This document shows positions 27,667 through 33,456 of a DNA stretch of 34,812 bases, in pieces. Numbering within the stretch: position 1 is the first letter of the stretch; every line of letters begins with the position of its first letter. Under the pieces are notes generated by a model. It saw only the letters and a list, made by a program, of their open reading frames with translations, had not been told where the DNA came from and searched no databases. Source of the DNA: Myxococcus sp. RHSTA-1-4 (lineage in GTDB: Bacteria; Myxococcota; Myxococcia; Myxococcales; Myxococcaceae); the NCBI RefSeq assembly GCF_020037125.1, contig NZ_JAIQDG010000067.1:1-34812 (forward strand), read 5' to 3'. Made by a program: the position numbers and the translations under genes.

Positions 27667-29031
27667 ATGAGCAAGGTCTTCCGACCCTACGCCCCCGAAC
27701 AGTCGGAGTTGCTGCCGCCCTCGCCTCGAGACTGGCTGCCGGACGGGCACTTGGCGTACTTCATCCTGGACACGGTGGTGGAGCTGAACCTCAGGCCGTT
27801 GCTGGCCCGGTATGAGCGGGAGCTGCGCGGCTACCCGCCGCACCACCCGCGGATGATGGTGGGGTTGCTGCTGTACGCCTACTGCGTGGGGGTGGCCTCC
27901 TCGCGCAGGATTGAGAAGAAGACGTACGAGGACATCGCCTTTCGCGTCATCGCCGCGGGGCAGCACCCGGACCACACCTGCATCAGTGAGTTCCGTCGCC
28001 AGCACCTGGACGCGCTGGCGGGGCTGTTCGTGCAGGTGCTGGCGCTGTGCCAGAAGGCGGGGCTGGTGAAGCTGGGGCACGTGGCGCTGGACGGCACGAA
28101 GCTCAAGGCGAATGCCAGCAAGCACAAGACGATGAGCTACGAGCGCATGCAGCAGCGCGAGAAGGAGCTGGCCGAGAAGGTGGCCGAGTTGCTCAAGAGG
28201 GCCGAGGAGGCGGACGCGGCGGAGGACCAGCTGTACGGCAAGCTGAAGCAAGGTGACGAGCTGCCCAAGGAGTTGCAGCGGGCCGAGACGCGGCTGGCGA
28301 AAATCCGCGCGGCCAAGGCCGCGCTGGAGGCCGAAGCCAAGGCGGCCCATGAGGCGCAAGACGCCCAGACGAAGAAGGACTCGGACGACGAGCCGCCGTC
28401 TGGGCCGACGCCCCTGCCCGAGCACCGGGTGCCTACCGAGAAGGACGGCAAACCCACCCCCAAGGCCCAGCGCAACTTCACCGACCCGGAGAGCCGAATC
28501 CAGAAGACGAAGGACGGTTTCATTCAGGGCTTCAATGCGCAGGCGGCCGTGGACGAGGAGCACCAAATCATCGTGGCGCAGGCGCTCACCAACCAGCCGC
28601 CGGACGTCGAGCACTTGCTGCCGCTGCTGGAGCAGGTGGTGGAGAACTGCGGCGGGGTGCCCGGGGCGGTGACAGCCGACAGCGGCTATTTCTCCGAGCA
28701 GAACGTGGTGCGTGCAGCGAGCATGGGCGTCGACGCGTACATCGCCACCGGCCGACTCAAGCATGGGGTGGAGCCCCCGCCAGTGCGGGGGCGGATGCCA
28801 CGAGACTTGAGCCTCAAGCAGTGGATGGCGAGCCGGCTGAGGACGAAGAAGGGCCGCCAAGTGTACGCCCGGCGCAAGGTGGCGGCCGAGCCACCCTTCG
28901 GCCAAATCAAGCAGGGGCGAGGCGTCCGGCAACTGCTGCTGCGCGGGCTGAAGAAGGCGCGCGGGGAGTGGGCGCTCATCTGCCTCACCCACAACCTCTG
29001 CAAGCTGCACGGCGCGATGGGGACCGCGTAG
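27667..29031 (+). CDS. IS1182-family transposase
   Basis: 454 aa, intact. The N-terminal domain is typical (FRPYAPEQSELLPPSPRDWLPDGHLAYFILD), followed by a catalytic DDE core: Asp142 in VALDGTKLKANAS, Asp338 in TADSGYFSEQ, Glu408 in KVAAEPPFGQIKQGRG. Between the first and second Asp, residues about 155-230 form a charged coiled-coil-like insertion. The end, ALICLTHNLCKLHGA, is also typical. No good Shine-Dalgarno precedes the ATG, which lies just after the leader hairpin. With intact ends and gene the element may still be active. Confidence 0.93.
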   Translation: MSKVFRPYAPEQSELLPPSPRDWLPDGHLAYFILDTVVELNLRPLLARYERELRGYPPHHPRMMVGLLLYAYCVGVASSRRIEKKTYEDIAFRVIAAGQHPDHTCISEFRRQHLDALAGLFVQVLALCQKAGLVKLGHVALDGTKLKANASKHKTMSYERMQQREKELAEKVAELLKRAEEADAAEDQLYGKLKQGDELPKELQRAETRLAKIRAAKAALEAEAKAAHEAQDAQTKKDSDDEPPSGPTPLPEHRVPTEKDGKPTPKAQRNFTDPESRIQKTKDGFIQGFNAQAAVDEEHQIIVAQALTNQPPDVEHLLPLLEQVVENCGGVPGAVTADSGYFSEQNVVRAASMGVDAYIATGRLKHGVEPPPVRGRMPRDLSLKQWMASRLRTKKGRQVYARRKVAAEPPFGQIKQGRGVRQLLLRGLKKARGEWALICLTHNLCKLHGAMGTA

Positions 29032-29161
29032 CAGGAGTGGCATCCGCCCGCGAAGGGCGGACGTGGAACAAACATTCCTTCCACGGGCGCCCCCGCAGGG
29101 AGAGGGACAGGCGGCCCAGATGCTGCAGGGCGCACTTTACCCGGTCGCATGCCCCCTACAG

Positions 29162-29171
29162 CAACACGCTC
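29162..29171 (-). repeat. Right inverted repeat of the insertion sequence
   Basis: CAACACGCTC, the inverted partner of 27599-27608, followed by CTAGC. Confidence 0.88.
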
Positions 29172-29537
29172 CTAGCAGCCATCGGCCAAGGCCGGCTGCT
29201 GACCGTCCGGGAGATCGCGGAACGGCTGGGAGTATGCGGGGCACTCATCTACAGGCTCTGCTCTCAAGGCAGGCTGCCACATCTGAGGGTTTCCAAAACT
29301 ATCCCCTTCCGGCCTTCCGATAACGCCCCCCTTGCCCCACAGCGGCTTCGATGGCTAATGATCACAAGCCCCCCGACGGACGCACCTACACCTACCTCAA
29401 CCAGCAAGCCTCAGCCTCTTGGATTTTGGCCTTTTTTTTGCATCTACACTCCTCGGCAAAGCTCCGTCACGTCCCGGACCGTTCGTCGTCTTTACATCAG
29501 TGGAATCACGGGCAAAGTCGCCCCCTTGACTGCTTAG
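29172..29537 (+). pseudogene. Remnant of an HTH_17/excisionase-like gene next to the insertion sequence
   Basis: The frame from 29172 reads LAAIGQGRLLTVREIAERLG, then VCGALIYRLCSQGRLPHLRV and SKTIPFRPSD: a MerR/excisionase-type helix_turn_helix_17 domain. Where such proteins normally continue with a short helix after the final Asp, this frame runs into Pro/Thr-rich and then nonsense-like sequence to a stop at 29535-29537. It has no credible start to the right of the insertion sequence; the frame can be continued leftwards into 27532-27597 if the element is removed. I infer a broken or already decayed excisionase of a former integrative element. The DNA after about 29340 is AT-richer and holds no gene until 29619. 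Confidence 0.6.
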
Positions 29538-29618
29538 CAGGCAGTTTAAGGACACTGGACTTCAGACCATGTGGAATCCACTTGAAGAGGGGGTTAACTT
29601 ATGGCTTAACATGCTGTC
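29500..29618 (+). promoter_or_regulatory. Candidate operator and promoter region of the toxin-antitoxin-chaperone operon
   Basis: Three palindromic or repeated elements occur. GTGGAATCCAC (29571-29581) has GTGGA/TCCAC arms and has a near copy, GTGGAATCACG, at 29500-29510. GTTAA-N8-TTAAC lies at 29593-29610, ending 8 bp before the toxin GTG. XRE antitoxins of HigA type usually repress their own operon through such palindromes. A weak TTGAAG (29582) and TTAACA (29606) pair 18 bp apart could be a promoter that yields a nearly leaderless transcript, which fits the lack of a ribosome site before the GTG. All inference from pattern. Confidence 0.35.
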
Positions 29619-30014
29619 GTGCTCGACCAACCGGAGCTTTCCCGTGGCTCCTCCAAAATCATTCTGGCGTCACGGCACTGGGGCGAAAGGTACCCGGCCC
29701 TTGATTTCTTGGGCGAGCACGTTACCGAACCTGAAAAACTCAAGCTCACTCGCTTGCTTGATATGGCAGCGAGCAAGTTCCCGATCAACAACCGCGAGAA
29801 ATGTAAACAGATCGAAGGGGAACTTTGGGAGTTCAAGAGCCATCAGTTGCGGTTGCCTTACGTGCTTCGACCTGGAAGCTTGGTTGTTGTCACTCATGTT
29901 TTCAGGAAAAAGCGAGATGCCATTCCGAATGAGGAAATCACCCGTGCCTTTGACATCGTGAAGTACTTCGACAAGTACTTTGACTTCAAGACTTTTACGT
30001 ACAGGAGAGAGTGA
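29619..30014 (+). CDS. HigB/RelE-type toxin of a toxin-antitoxin-chaperone module
   Basis: 131 aa from a GTG; an in-frame stop at 29607 rules out an earlier start, and the next ATG would remove the first third. The sequence fits the phage-derived Gp49-like/HigB family: GELWEFKSHQLRLPYVLRPG, the strand VVVTHVFRKKRDAIPNEEI, then ITRAFDIVKYF. Members of this family are ribosome-dependent mRNA endonucleases. No Shine-Dalgarno precedes the GTG. The antitoxin ATG follows 2 bp after the stop. Codon use is much less G/C-biased than in flanking chromosomal genes, which indicates horizontal transfer. Family call good; mRNA cleavage inferred from family. Confidence 0.85.
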   Translation: MLDQPELSRGSSKIILASRHWGERYPALDFLGEHVTEPEKLKLTRLLDMAASKFPINNREKCKQIEGELWEFKSHQLRLPYVLRPGSLVVVTHVFRKKRDAIPNEEITRAFDIVKYFDKYFDFKTFTYRRE

Positions 30015-30016
30015 CC

Positions 30017-30439
30017 ATGAGCGCACCCAAGCGGGAGTTCCCCGATTTCGAATCGGAGGCGCTCTATCAGGAGGAAGGGGCGATTCTGGAGTTCACCGAG
30101 CAACTTGTTGACGCCATGCAGAAGCAGGATATGCGTCGATCGGAACTCGCCCGCATTCTTGGGAAGAGCAAGCCGTACATCACTCAAATCCTGCAGGGCT
30201 CTACGAACTTCTCTCTTCGAACCGCCGCCAGGCTCGCGCTCGCGGTTGGGATGCAGTTGACCGTGAGACTTGAAGAGAAGTCGAGCGCGGATGCGGAGTA
30301 TCAGCCGCTGAAAACGTTCGTGAAGGACTGCAGCATGGTGGCCGCCGAGGAGGCGGTTGTCTTGAGACTCCATCACGTCAGATGGGCTCTGAAGACGCCC
30401 GCCTCCTTCCCTCCCTCTACTGAAATTCAAATCGGATGA
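30017..30439 (+). CDS. XRE-family (HigA-like) antitoxin with C-terminal tail
   Basis: 140 aa from the ATG at 30017, with AGGAGAG upstream; a GTG at 30011 is less likely. Residues about 37-80 form the helix-turn-helix: RRSELARILGKSKPYITQIL, then GSTNFSLRTAARLALAVGMQ. The N-terminal 30 residues are acidic, which fits toxin wrapping. About 50 residues follow the DNA-binding domain (88-140, including FVKDCSMVAAEEAVVLRLHH). In known TAC systems such a tail is the chaperone addiction region, which makes the antitoxin aggregate or be degraded unless the SecB-like chaperone binds. Its stop overlaps the chaperone ATG (ATGA). It probably also represses the operon. Confidence 0.88.
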   Translation: MSAPKREFPDFESEALYQEEGAILEFTEQLVDAMQKQDMRRSELARILGKSKPYITQILQGSTNFSLRTAARLALAVGMQLTVRLEEKSSADAEYQPLKTFVKDCSMVAAEEAVVLRLHHVRWALKTPASFPPSTEIQIG

Positions 30440-30936
30440 CCGAAAAGACCGAGAAGACGCCTATCCAACTCAGCAGCGAGGTCGCGCGAGTCGTTGACCT
30501 TGAGGCTGTTGTGCTGCGCTCTTCGTCTGTGCAATTCCTCGGATCCGAGGCTGGTCCGCCGACCGCCCCCGGCCCCATGGTCATTCAACTTCAGCACAAG
30601 ACGAGCCACGCTCTCAATAGAACCGCCAAACTCCTGGATGTCACGGCGAATCTCATCCTATCTGCTCGCGACAATGACGAGTCCGGGCCAGAGAGGGTGG
30701 TTATCAAAGCCGAGTTTGTGGTTCGATATTCAATGACTGAGGTCCCGGACTTGACCGATGACCACTATCGTCATTTCGGAAGTCTCAATGTCATGGTGAA
30801 CGTGTTCCCTTATTTTCGAGAACTCGTTCACACTTCGACGTCTAGAATGGGGCTTCCTCCATTGGTTCTGCCTCTCTTCAAAATCGCCAAACCGGCTTCT
30901 GCCAAAGCTCAACCCAAACCGTCCAGTCAGAACTGA
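30436..30936 (+). CDS. SecB-like chaperone of a toxin-antitoxin-chaperone module
   Basis: 166 aa. The C-terminal half carries the SecB signature: HFGSLNVMVNVFPYFREL, then TSTSRMGLPPLVLPLFKIAK (about 113-152), preceded by strands IKAEFVVRYSMTEVPDLT. Housekeeping SecB binds unfolded exported proteins. Here the gene overlaps the antitoxin stop by 4 bp, is embedded in acquired low-GC DNA and has an unusual N-terminus, so I take it as a dedicated TAC chaperone like Rv1957 of Mycobacterium tuberculosis. The tail (AKPASAKAQPKPSSQN) is Lys/Pro-rich rather than the acidic SecA-binding tail of some SecB proteins. It is the last gene of the operon. Confidence 0.87.
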   Translation: MTEKTEKTPIQLSSEVARVVDLEAVVLRSSSVQFLGSEAGPPTAPGPMVIQLQHKTSHALNRTAKLLDVTANLILSARDNDESGPERVVIKAEFVVRYSMTEVPDLTDDHYRHFGSLNVMVNVFPYFRELVHTSTSRMGLPPLVLPLFKIAKPASAKAQPKPSSQN

Positions 30937-31303
30937 GCTTTCGCCGCATCTTCCAAGCAACTCTGCCTATCGGGCAAACCCGCTGCAGATTAAGCATACT
31001 GTTACCGCGCTCCCTGGATGATGCTGAAGGGCGCCAAATGAGACGCACTGGTGTTAGCTCCCGCGTAGTTCCACCGGCATTCATTCGCGCAATTCCGCGA
31101 GCCTGAGCGGCGCATTTCCCGCTTTCAAGGGTGCCGGTGCGCCAGCGTGGTGAGACAGCCGAGACAGGGAGGCCGGCCCTGGAGGCCCCCCGCGCACTGT
31201 GCGCGTTGCTCGCATGGACGGGCTTGCGTGATGGCCATCACCGCGAGCACGCGTCAGCGCGCCTCGCCCGATGAGGGGCATCACCGGGGAGAGTCCGTGT
31301 GTG
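30937..31303. other. 367-bp stretch without a clear gene
   Basis: The first about 150 bp keep the lower GC of the toxin operon; from about 31100 the GC rises to the chromosomal level, marking another composition boundary. CGCGCA-CTG-TGCGCG at 31191-31205 is a small palindrome. No hairpin with a T tract follows the chaperone gene, and I see no coding frame. Confidence 0.5.
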
Positions 31304-31489
31304 TCAGGGCGCGGTGTCCTCGGTGAGGGGGCGGTGGCGGTCCGACTCCTCCTGCATGACGCCGAGGGTGCGGTAGCGGGTGAGGCCCTGGCGCAGGGCC
31401 TCTACCTGATTGAGGAGCGCGTCGGCGAGGGCCGCCTGCGCGGAGGGAGGGCTCGGAGCCGCGGCGAAGTATCCGTCCGGTCCTGCCAT
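31304..31489 (-). CDS. Small hypothetical protein
   Basis: 61 aa from the ATG at 31489 (an ATG at 31528 would add 13 residues). Nearly every codon in the last 45 ends in G or C, much stronger than chance even here, and the protein has a sensible helical region (QAALADALLNQVEALRQGL) and a polar C-terminus (MQEESDRHRPLTEDTAP). The frame continues much further upstream, but that part lacks coding bias and overlaps other genes, so I treat it as open by chance. No ribosome site is clear. It lies head-to-head with the TnpA-like gene. Function unknown; it may be the tail of a degraded transposon gene. Confidence 0.4.
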   Translation of the reverse strand: MAGPDGYFAAAPSPPSAQAALADALLNQVEALRQGLTRYRTLGVMQEESDRHRPLTEDTAP

Positions 31490-31526
31490 GTGGTGGCGGT
31501 GAACGAGGCGCCGCAGAATGCGCGGC

Positions 31527-31742
31527 ATGATGACGACCAGCCTGGCAGTGACGACGAAGACGGAGCCCGCGTGGTTGGCCGCCGCGCGGCAGCCGCGGTG
31601 GACACCGGAGGTGGCCGCGGAGGTGGTGCGCGCGTGGAAGGCGGAGGGAGGGACGCAGTCGGCGTTCATGCGCCGGTATGGGTTGCCGCGCGAGCGGTTG
31701 CGCTTCTGGACGAAGCGGGGTGAGGAGAAGGCGGAGTGTTGA
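31527..31742 (+). CDS. Orphan IS66-type TnpA-like DNA-binding protein
   Basis: 71 aa from the ATG at 31527 (another ATG at 31518). The core RWTPEVAAEVVRAWKAEGGT, then QSAFMRRYGLPRERLRFWTK, matches the helix-turn-helix accessory protein encoded first in IS66-family elements, where TnpA, TnpB and TnpC occur in order. Neither TnpB nor TnpC follows: the next 394 bp have no coding frame. It is therefore a remnant or a domesticated regulator. Third-position GC is high, so the reading frame has been maintained. It is divergent from a small ORF with 37 bp between the preferred starts. Confidence 0.6.
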   Translation: MMTTSLAVTTKTEPAWLAAARQPRWTPEVAAEVVRAWKAEGGTQSAFMRRYGLPRERLRFWTKRGEEKAEC

Positions 31743-32136
31743 CGCGCACCCTGGTTGAGGGAGTGAGGCCCGAGTTCGAGCCGGCTGAGTGATGGGGTCG
31801 CGACGCCCGCCCATCGTCGGCGAGAAACTGGAGCGCCGCGCCCGCTGAGGTAGCAGGCGGTCAGGAGGACGGGGAGGAAGGTGCGCAGAGGATGCTGGAA
31901 CACCCTCCGCGCGGGCCCCGGAAACCCCTGCGAAATGAGAACCGGGACACCCGAGCTTCGACGCTCTCGAAGAGTGACCCGGGTCTGCTCTCGAAAAATG
32001 GACCACTTGCGCCATGAGCGGCGAGCGGCCCGCGCGGCGGTAGGCGCGGGACGGTCGGCGCCACCGGGGGCTCGGGGGCAGTAGGCCCCCGGAGGCGGAC
32101 TGGCGGACGCGCAGGTGCGTGGCGTGCTGGGGCGCC
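31743..32136. other. 394-bp non-coding stretch, probably containing the left end of the next transposon
   Basis: No frame here looks coding. The middle holds the repeats described at 31956-32004. The final about 100 bp before the zinc-finger gene are very GC-rich and could hold its promoter, but I cannot point to one. Confidence 0.5.
31956..32004 (+). repeat. Direct repeats and palindromes, candidate left end of an IS21-type transposon
   Basis: GCTCTCGAAGAG-TGACCC (31963-31980) and GCTCTCGAAAAATGGACC (31987-32004) are imperfect direct repeats 24 bp apart. The first overlaps an inverted repeat CTTCGA-N5-TCGAAG (31956-31972) and is followed by the palindrome GACCCGGGTC (31976-31985). IS21-family elements carry multiple short repeats at their ends for IstA binding, so this fits a left end about 130 bp before the first accessory gene. 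The exact boundary and any target duplication cannot be set without the right end. Confidence 0.5.
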
Positions 32137-32502
32137 ATGGCCTCGTCATTGCGCCCGCGTCCGTGTCGCATCTGCCGTCGCTGGTTTCGGCCGGACCCGA
32201 GGCTGGGGCAGCGCCAGCGCGCGTGCTCGCGAGCGGAGTGCCAGGCGGCGCGGCGCAAGAAGACACAGGCGGCGTGGCGGGCCGCGCACCCGGACTACGA
32301 GGCGGCCCGGCGGCTTCAGCAGAAGGCGACGCAGGGCCGGCGGGAGGCGCCGCGGGTGGTGGCGCCGCTGCACCGACTTCCGTGGGACATGGCCCAAGAC
32401 GCGTTGGGGGCGGAAGGTGCTGAATTCCTTGGGGAATTCGGCCGAGTGCTGGTGCGGCACGCGCAAGACGCGAGGAGGGTGCAAGTGCTTGATTCGACTT
32501 GA
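32137..32502 (+). CDS. Small zinc-finger protein carried by the transposon
   Basis: 121 aa from the ATG at 32137 (a GTG at 32119 is possible). Four cysteines in the N-terminal half, Cys10-x2-Cys13 and Cys30-x4-Cys35, sit in PCRICRRWFRPDPRLGQRQR and ACSRAECQAARRKKTQAAWR, followed by AAHPDYEAARR. This is a zinc-ribbon-like fold with a basic helix, so it probably binds DNA. I have a general recollection of similar proteins beside ParB-like and IS21-type genes in planctomycetes and deltaproteobacteria, but cannot name a family. The end of the gene overlaps the first copy of a 69-bp tandem duplication. The ParB-like gene follows after 66 bp. Confidence 0.65.
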   Translation: MASSLRPRPCRICRRWFRPDPRLGQRQRACSRAECQAARRKKTQAAWRAAHPDYEAARRLQQKATQGRREAPRVVAPLHRLPWDMAQDALGAEGAEFLGEFGRVLVRHAQDARRVQVLDST

Positions 32503-32571
32503 GAATTCGGCCGACTTGGGGGGCCGCGGGGGAAAGACGCGAGGCGGGCGGTGGCAGGGTGGGCGGCCATG
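32434..32571. repeat. Degenerate 69-bp tandem duplication with GAATTC palindrome
   Basis: GAATTCGGCCGA occurs at 32434-32445 and 32503-32514, and exactly 19 bp after each copy comes AAGACGCGAGG. The two units are thus 69 bp apart and collinear but otherwise diverged. The first unit is the 3' end of the zinc-finger gene, the second lies in the gap before the ParB-like gene. Just before the first unit, GAATTCC-TTGG-GGAATTC (32422-32439) is a perfect inverted repeat, striking in such GC-rich DNA. It could be an operator or a parS-like site. Confidence 0.6.
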
Positions 32572-33456
32572 GATTGGGAGCTGCACCAGCTGGAGCTGCG
32601 CTACGCGGCATTGAGGCGCACCAGCCCGCGCAAGGAGCGGGCGGTGCTGGCGTCGGTGTCGGCGGTGGGGCAGCAGTCCCCGGTGGTGGTGGTGCCGCTG
32701 GAGGACGGCCGGGCGGTGCTGGTGGACGGCTACAAGCGCGTGCGGGCCTTGAAGCGGCTGGGGCAGGACACGGTGCGCGCGACGGAGTGGGCGCTGCCGG
32801 AGGTGGAGGCGCTGCTGCTGGAGCGGCTGCTGCGCAACGGCGAGGCGGACGGCCCGCTGGAGCAGGGCTGGCTGGTGCGTGAGCTGTGCGAGCGCTTCGG
32901 GCTGTCGTGCGCGGAGGTGGCCCGGCGCTTCGACAAGAGCGAGAGCTGGGTGAGCCGGCGGCTGGGGCTGGTGCGCCAGCTGCCCGAGTCCATTCAGCAG
33001 CAGGTGCGCCAGGGGCAGCTGGCGGCGCATGCGGCGATGAAGCACTTGCTGCCCTTGGCCCGGGCCAAGAAGGCGGAGGCGGAGCAGCTGGCCGGGGTGC
33101 TTTCGGGGCGGCAGCTGTCCACCCGGGACATCGGCGCGCTGTGCGTGGCGTGGCGGGAGGGCAGCGCGGCCACCCGGGCCCTCATCCTGGAGAATCCGGC
33201 CCTGGCGCTACGGGCCGCGGCCGAGCTGGCGCGGCCACCGCCGGTGGCCCGCCCCGCCCAACGCGTGCTGGAGGACTTCGCGGCCCTCGGGGACGTGGCC
33301 CGCCGGCTGGAGCAGGCGCTGCGCGAGGGCCAGCGGGCCGGGTGGGTGCGGCCGCTGCACCGGGAGCTGAAGCACGCGGCGCAGGGGGCGCGTGCGCAGC
33401 TGGAGTCCCTCTTCACCCTCTGCCACCAGGAGACGGACGATGCTGGATTCCAGTGA
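32569..33456 (+). CDS. ParB-like DNA-binding protein carried by the transposon
   Basis: 295 aa from the ATG at 32569 (a GTG at 32551 is open). An N-terminal ParB/Srx-like domain is recognisable by SVSAVGQQSPVVVVPLEDG and VLVDGYKRVRALKRLG, where the usual GERRxRA motif is DGYKRVRA (53-60). A KorB/ParB helix-turn-helix follows at about 100-130: LCERFGLSCAEVARRFDKSE, SWVSRRLGLVRQLP. The C-terminal third is helical. No ParA is encoded nearby. The 3' end overlaps the transposase ATG by 17 bp, so it is co-translated with the transposase. I infer an accessory role in target choice, regulation or transposon maintenance. Confidence 0.8.
   Translation: MDWELHQLELRYAALRRTSPRKERAVLASVSAVGQQSPVVVVPLEDGRAVLVDGYKRVRALKRLGQDTVRATEWALPEVEALLLERLLRNGEADGPLEQGWLVRELCERFGLSCAEVARRFDKSESWVSRRLGLVRQLPESIQQQVRQGQLAAHAAMKHLLPLARAKKAEAEQLAGVLSGRQLSTRDIGALCVAWREGSAATRALILENPALALRAAAELARPPPVARPAQRVLEDFAALGDVARRLEQALREGQRAGWVRPLHRELKHAAQGARAQLESLFTLCHQETDDAGFQ

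Larger units (their letters stand above)
27599..29171 (+). mobile_element. Complete IS1182-type insertion sequence (1573 bp)
   Basis: Ends are GAGCGTGTTG at 27599-27608 and CAACACGCTC at 29162-29171, perfect inverted copies, with weaker matching further in. The flanking bases are CTAG on both sides (27595-27598 and 29172-29175), which reads as a 4-bp target duplication, although CTAG is itself a palindrome and could belong to the ends. One intact transposase gene fills the element. About 60 bp before and 130 bp after the gene are non-coding. The right flank restores an HTH_17 reading frame, so the element landed in or beside that gene. Confidence 0.88.

Noticed and set aside
28821..29537. 238-aa plus-strand open frame as a single protein
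   Set aside because: It joins a shadow of the transposase end, the IS right end and the HTH_17 remnant; only the part after 29172 is meaningful.
30436..30936. Housekeeping secB
   Set aside because: The SecB signature is real, but overlap with an antitoxin gene, low GC and the unusual ends point to a TAC chaperone.
31304..32611. 435-aa minus-strand open frame taken as one gene
   Set aside because: Only its last 60-75 codons have coding bias; the rest is Pro/Ala/Arg-rich and runs antisense to the zinc-finger and TnpA-like genes.
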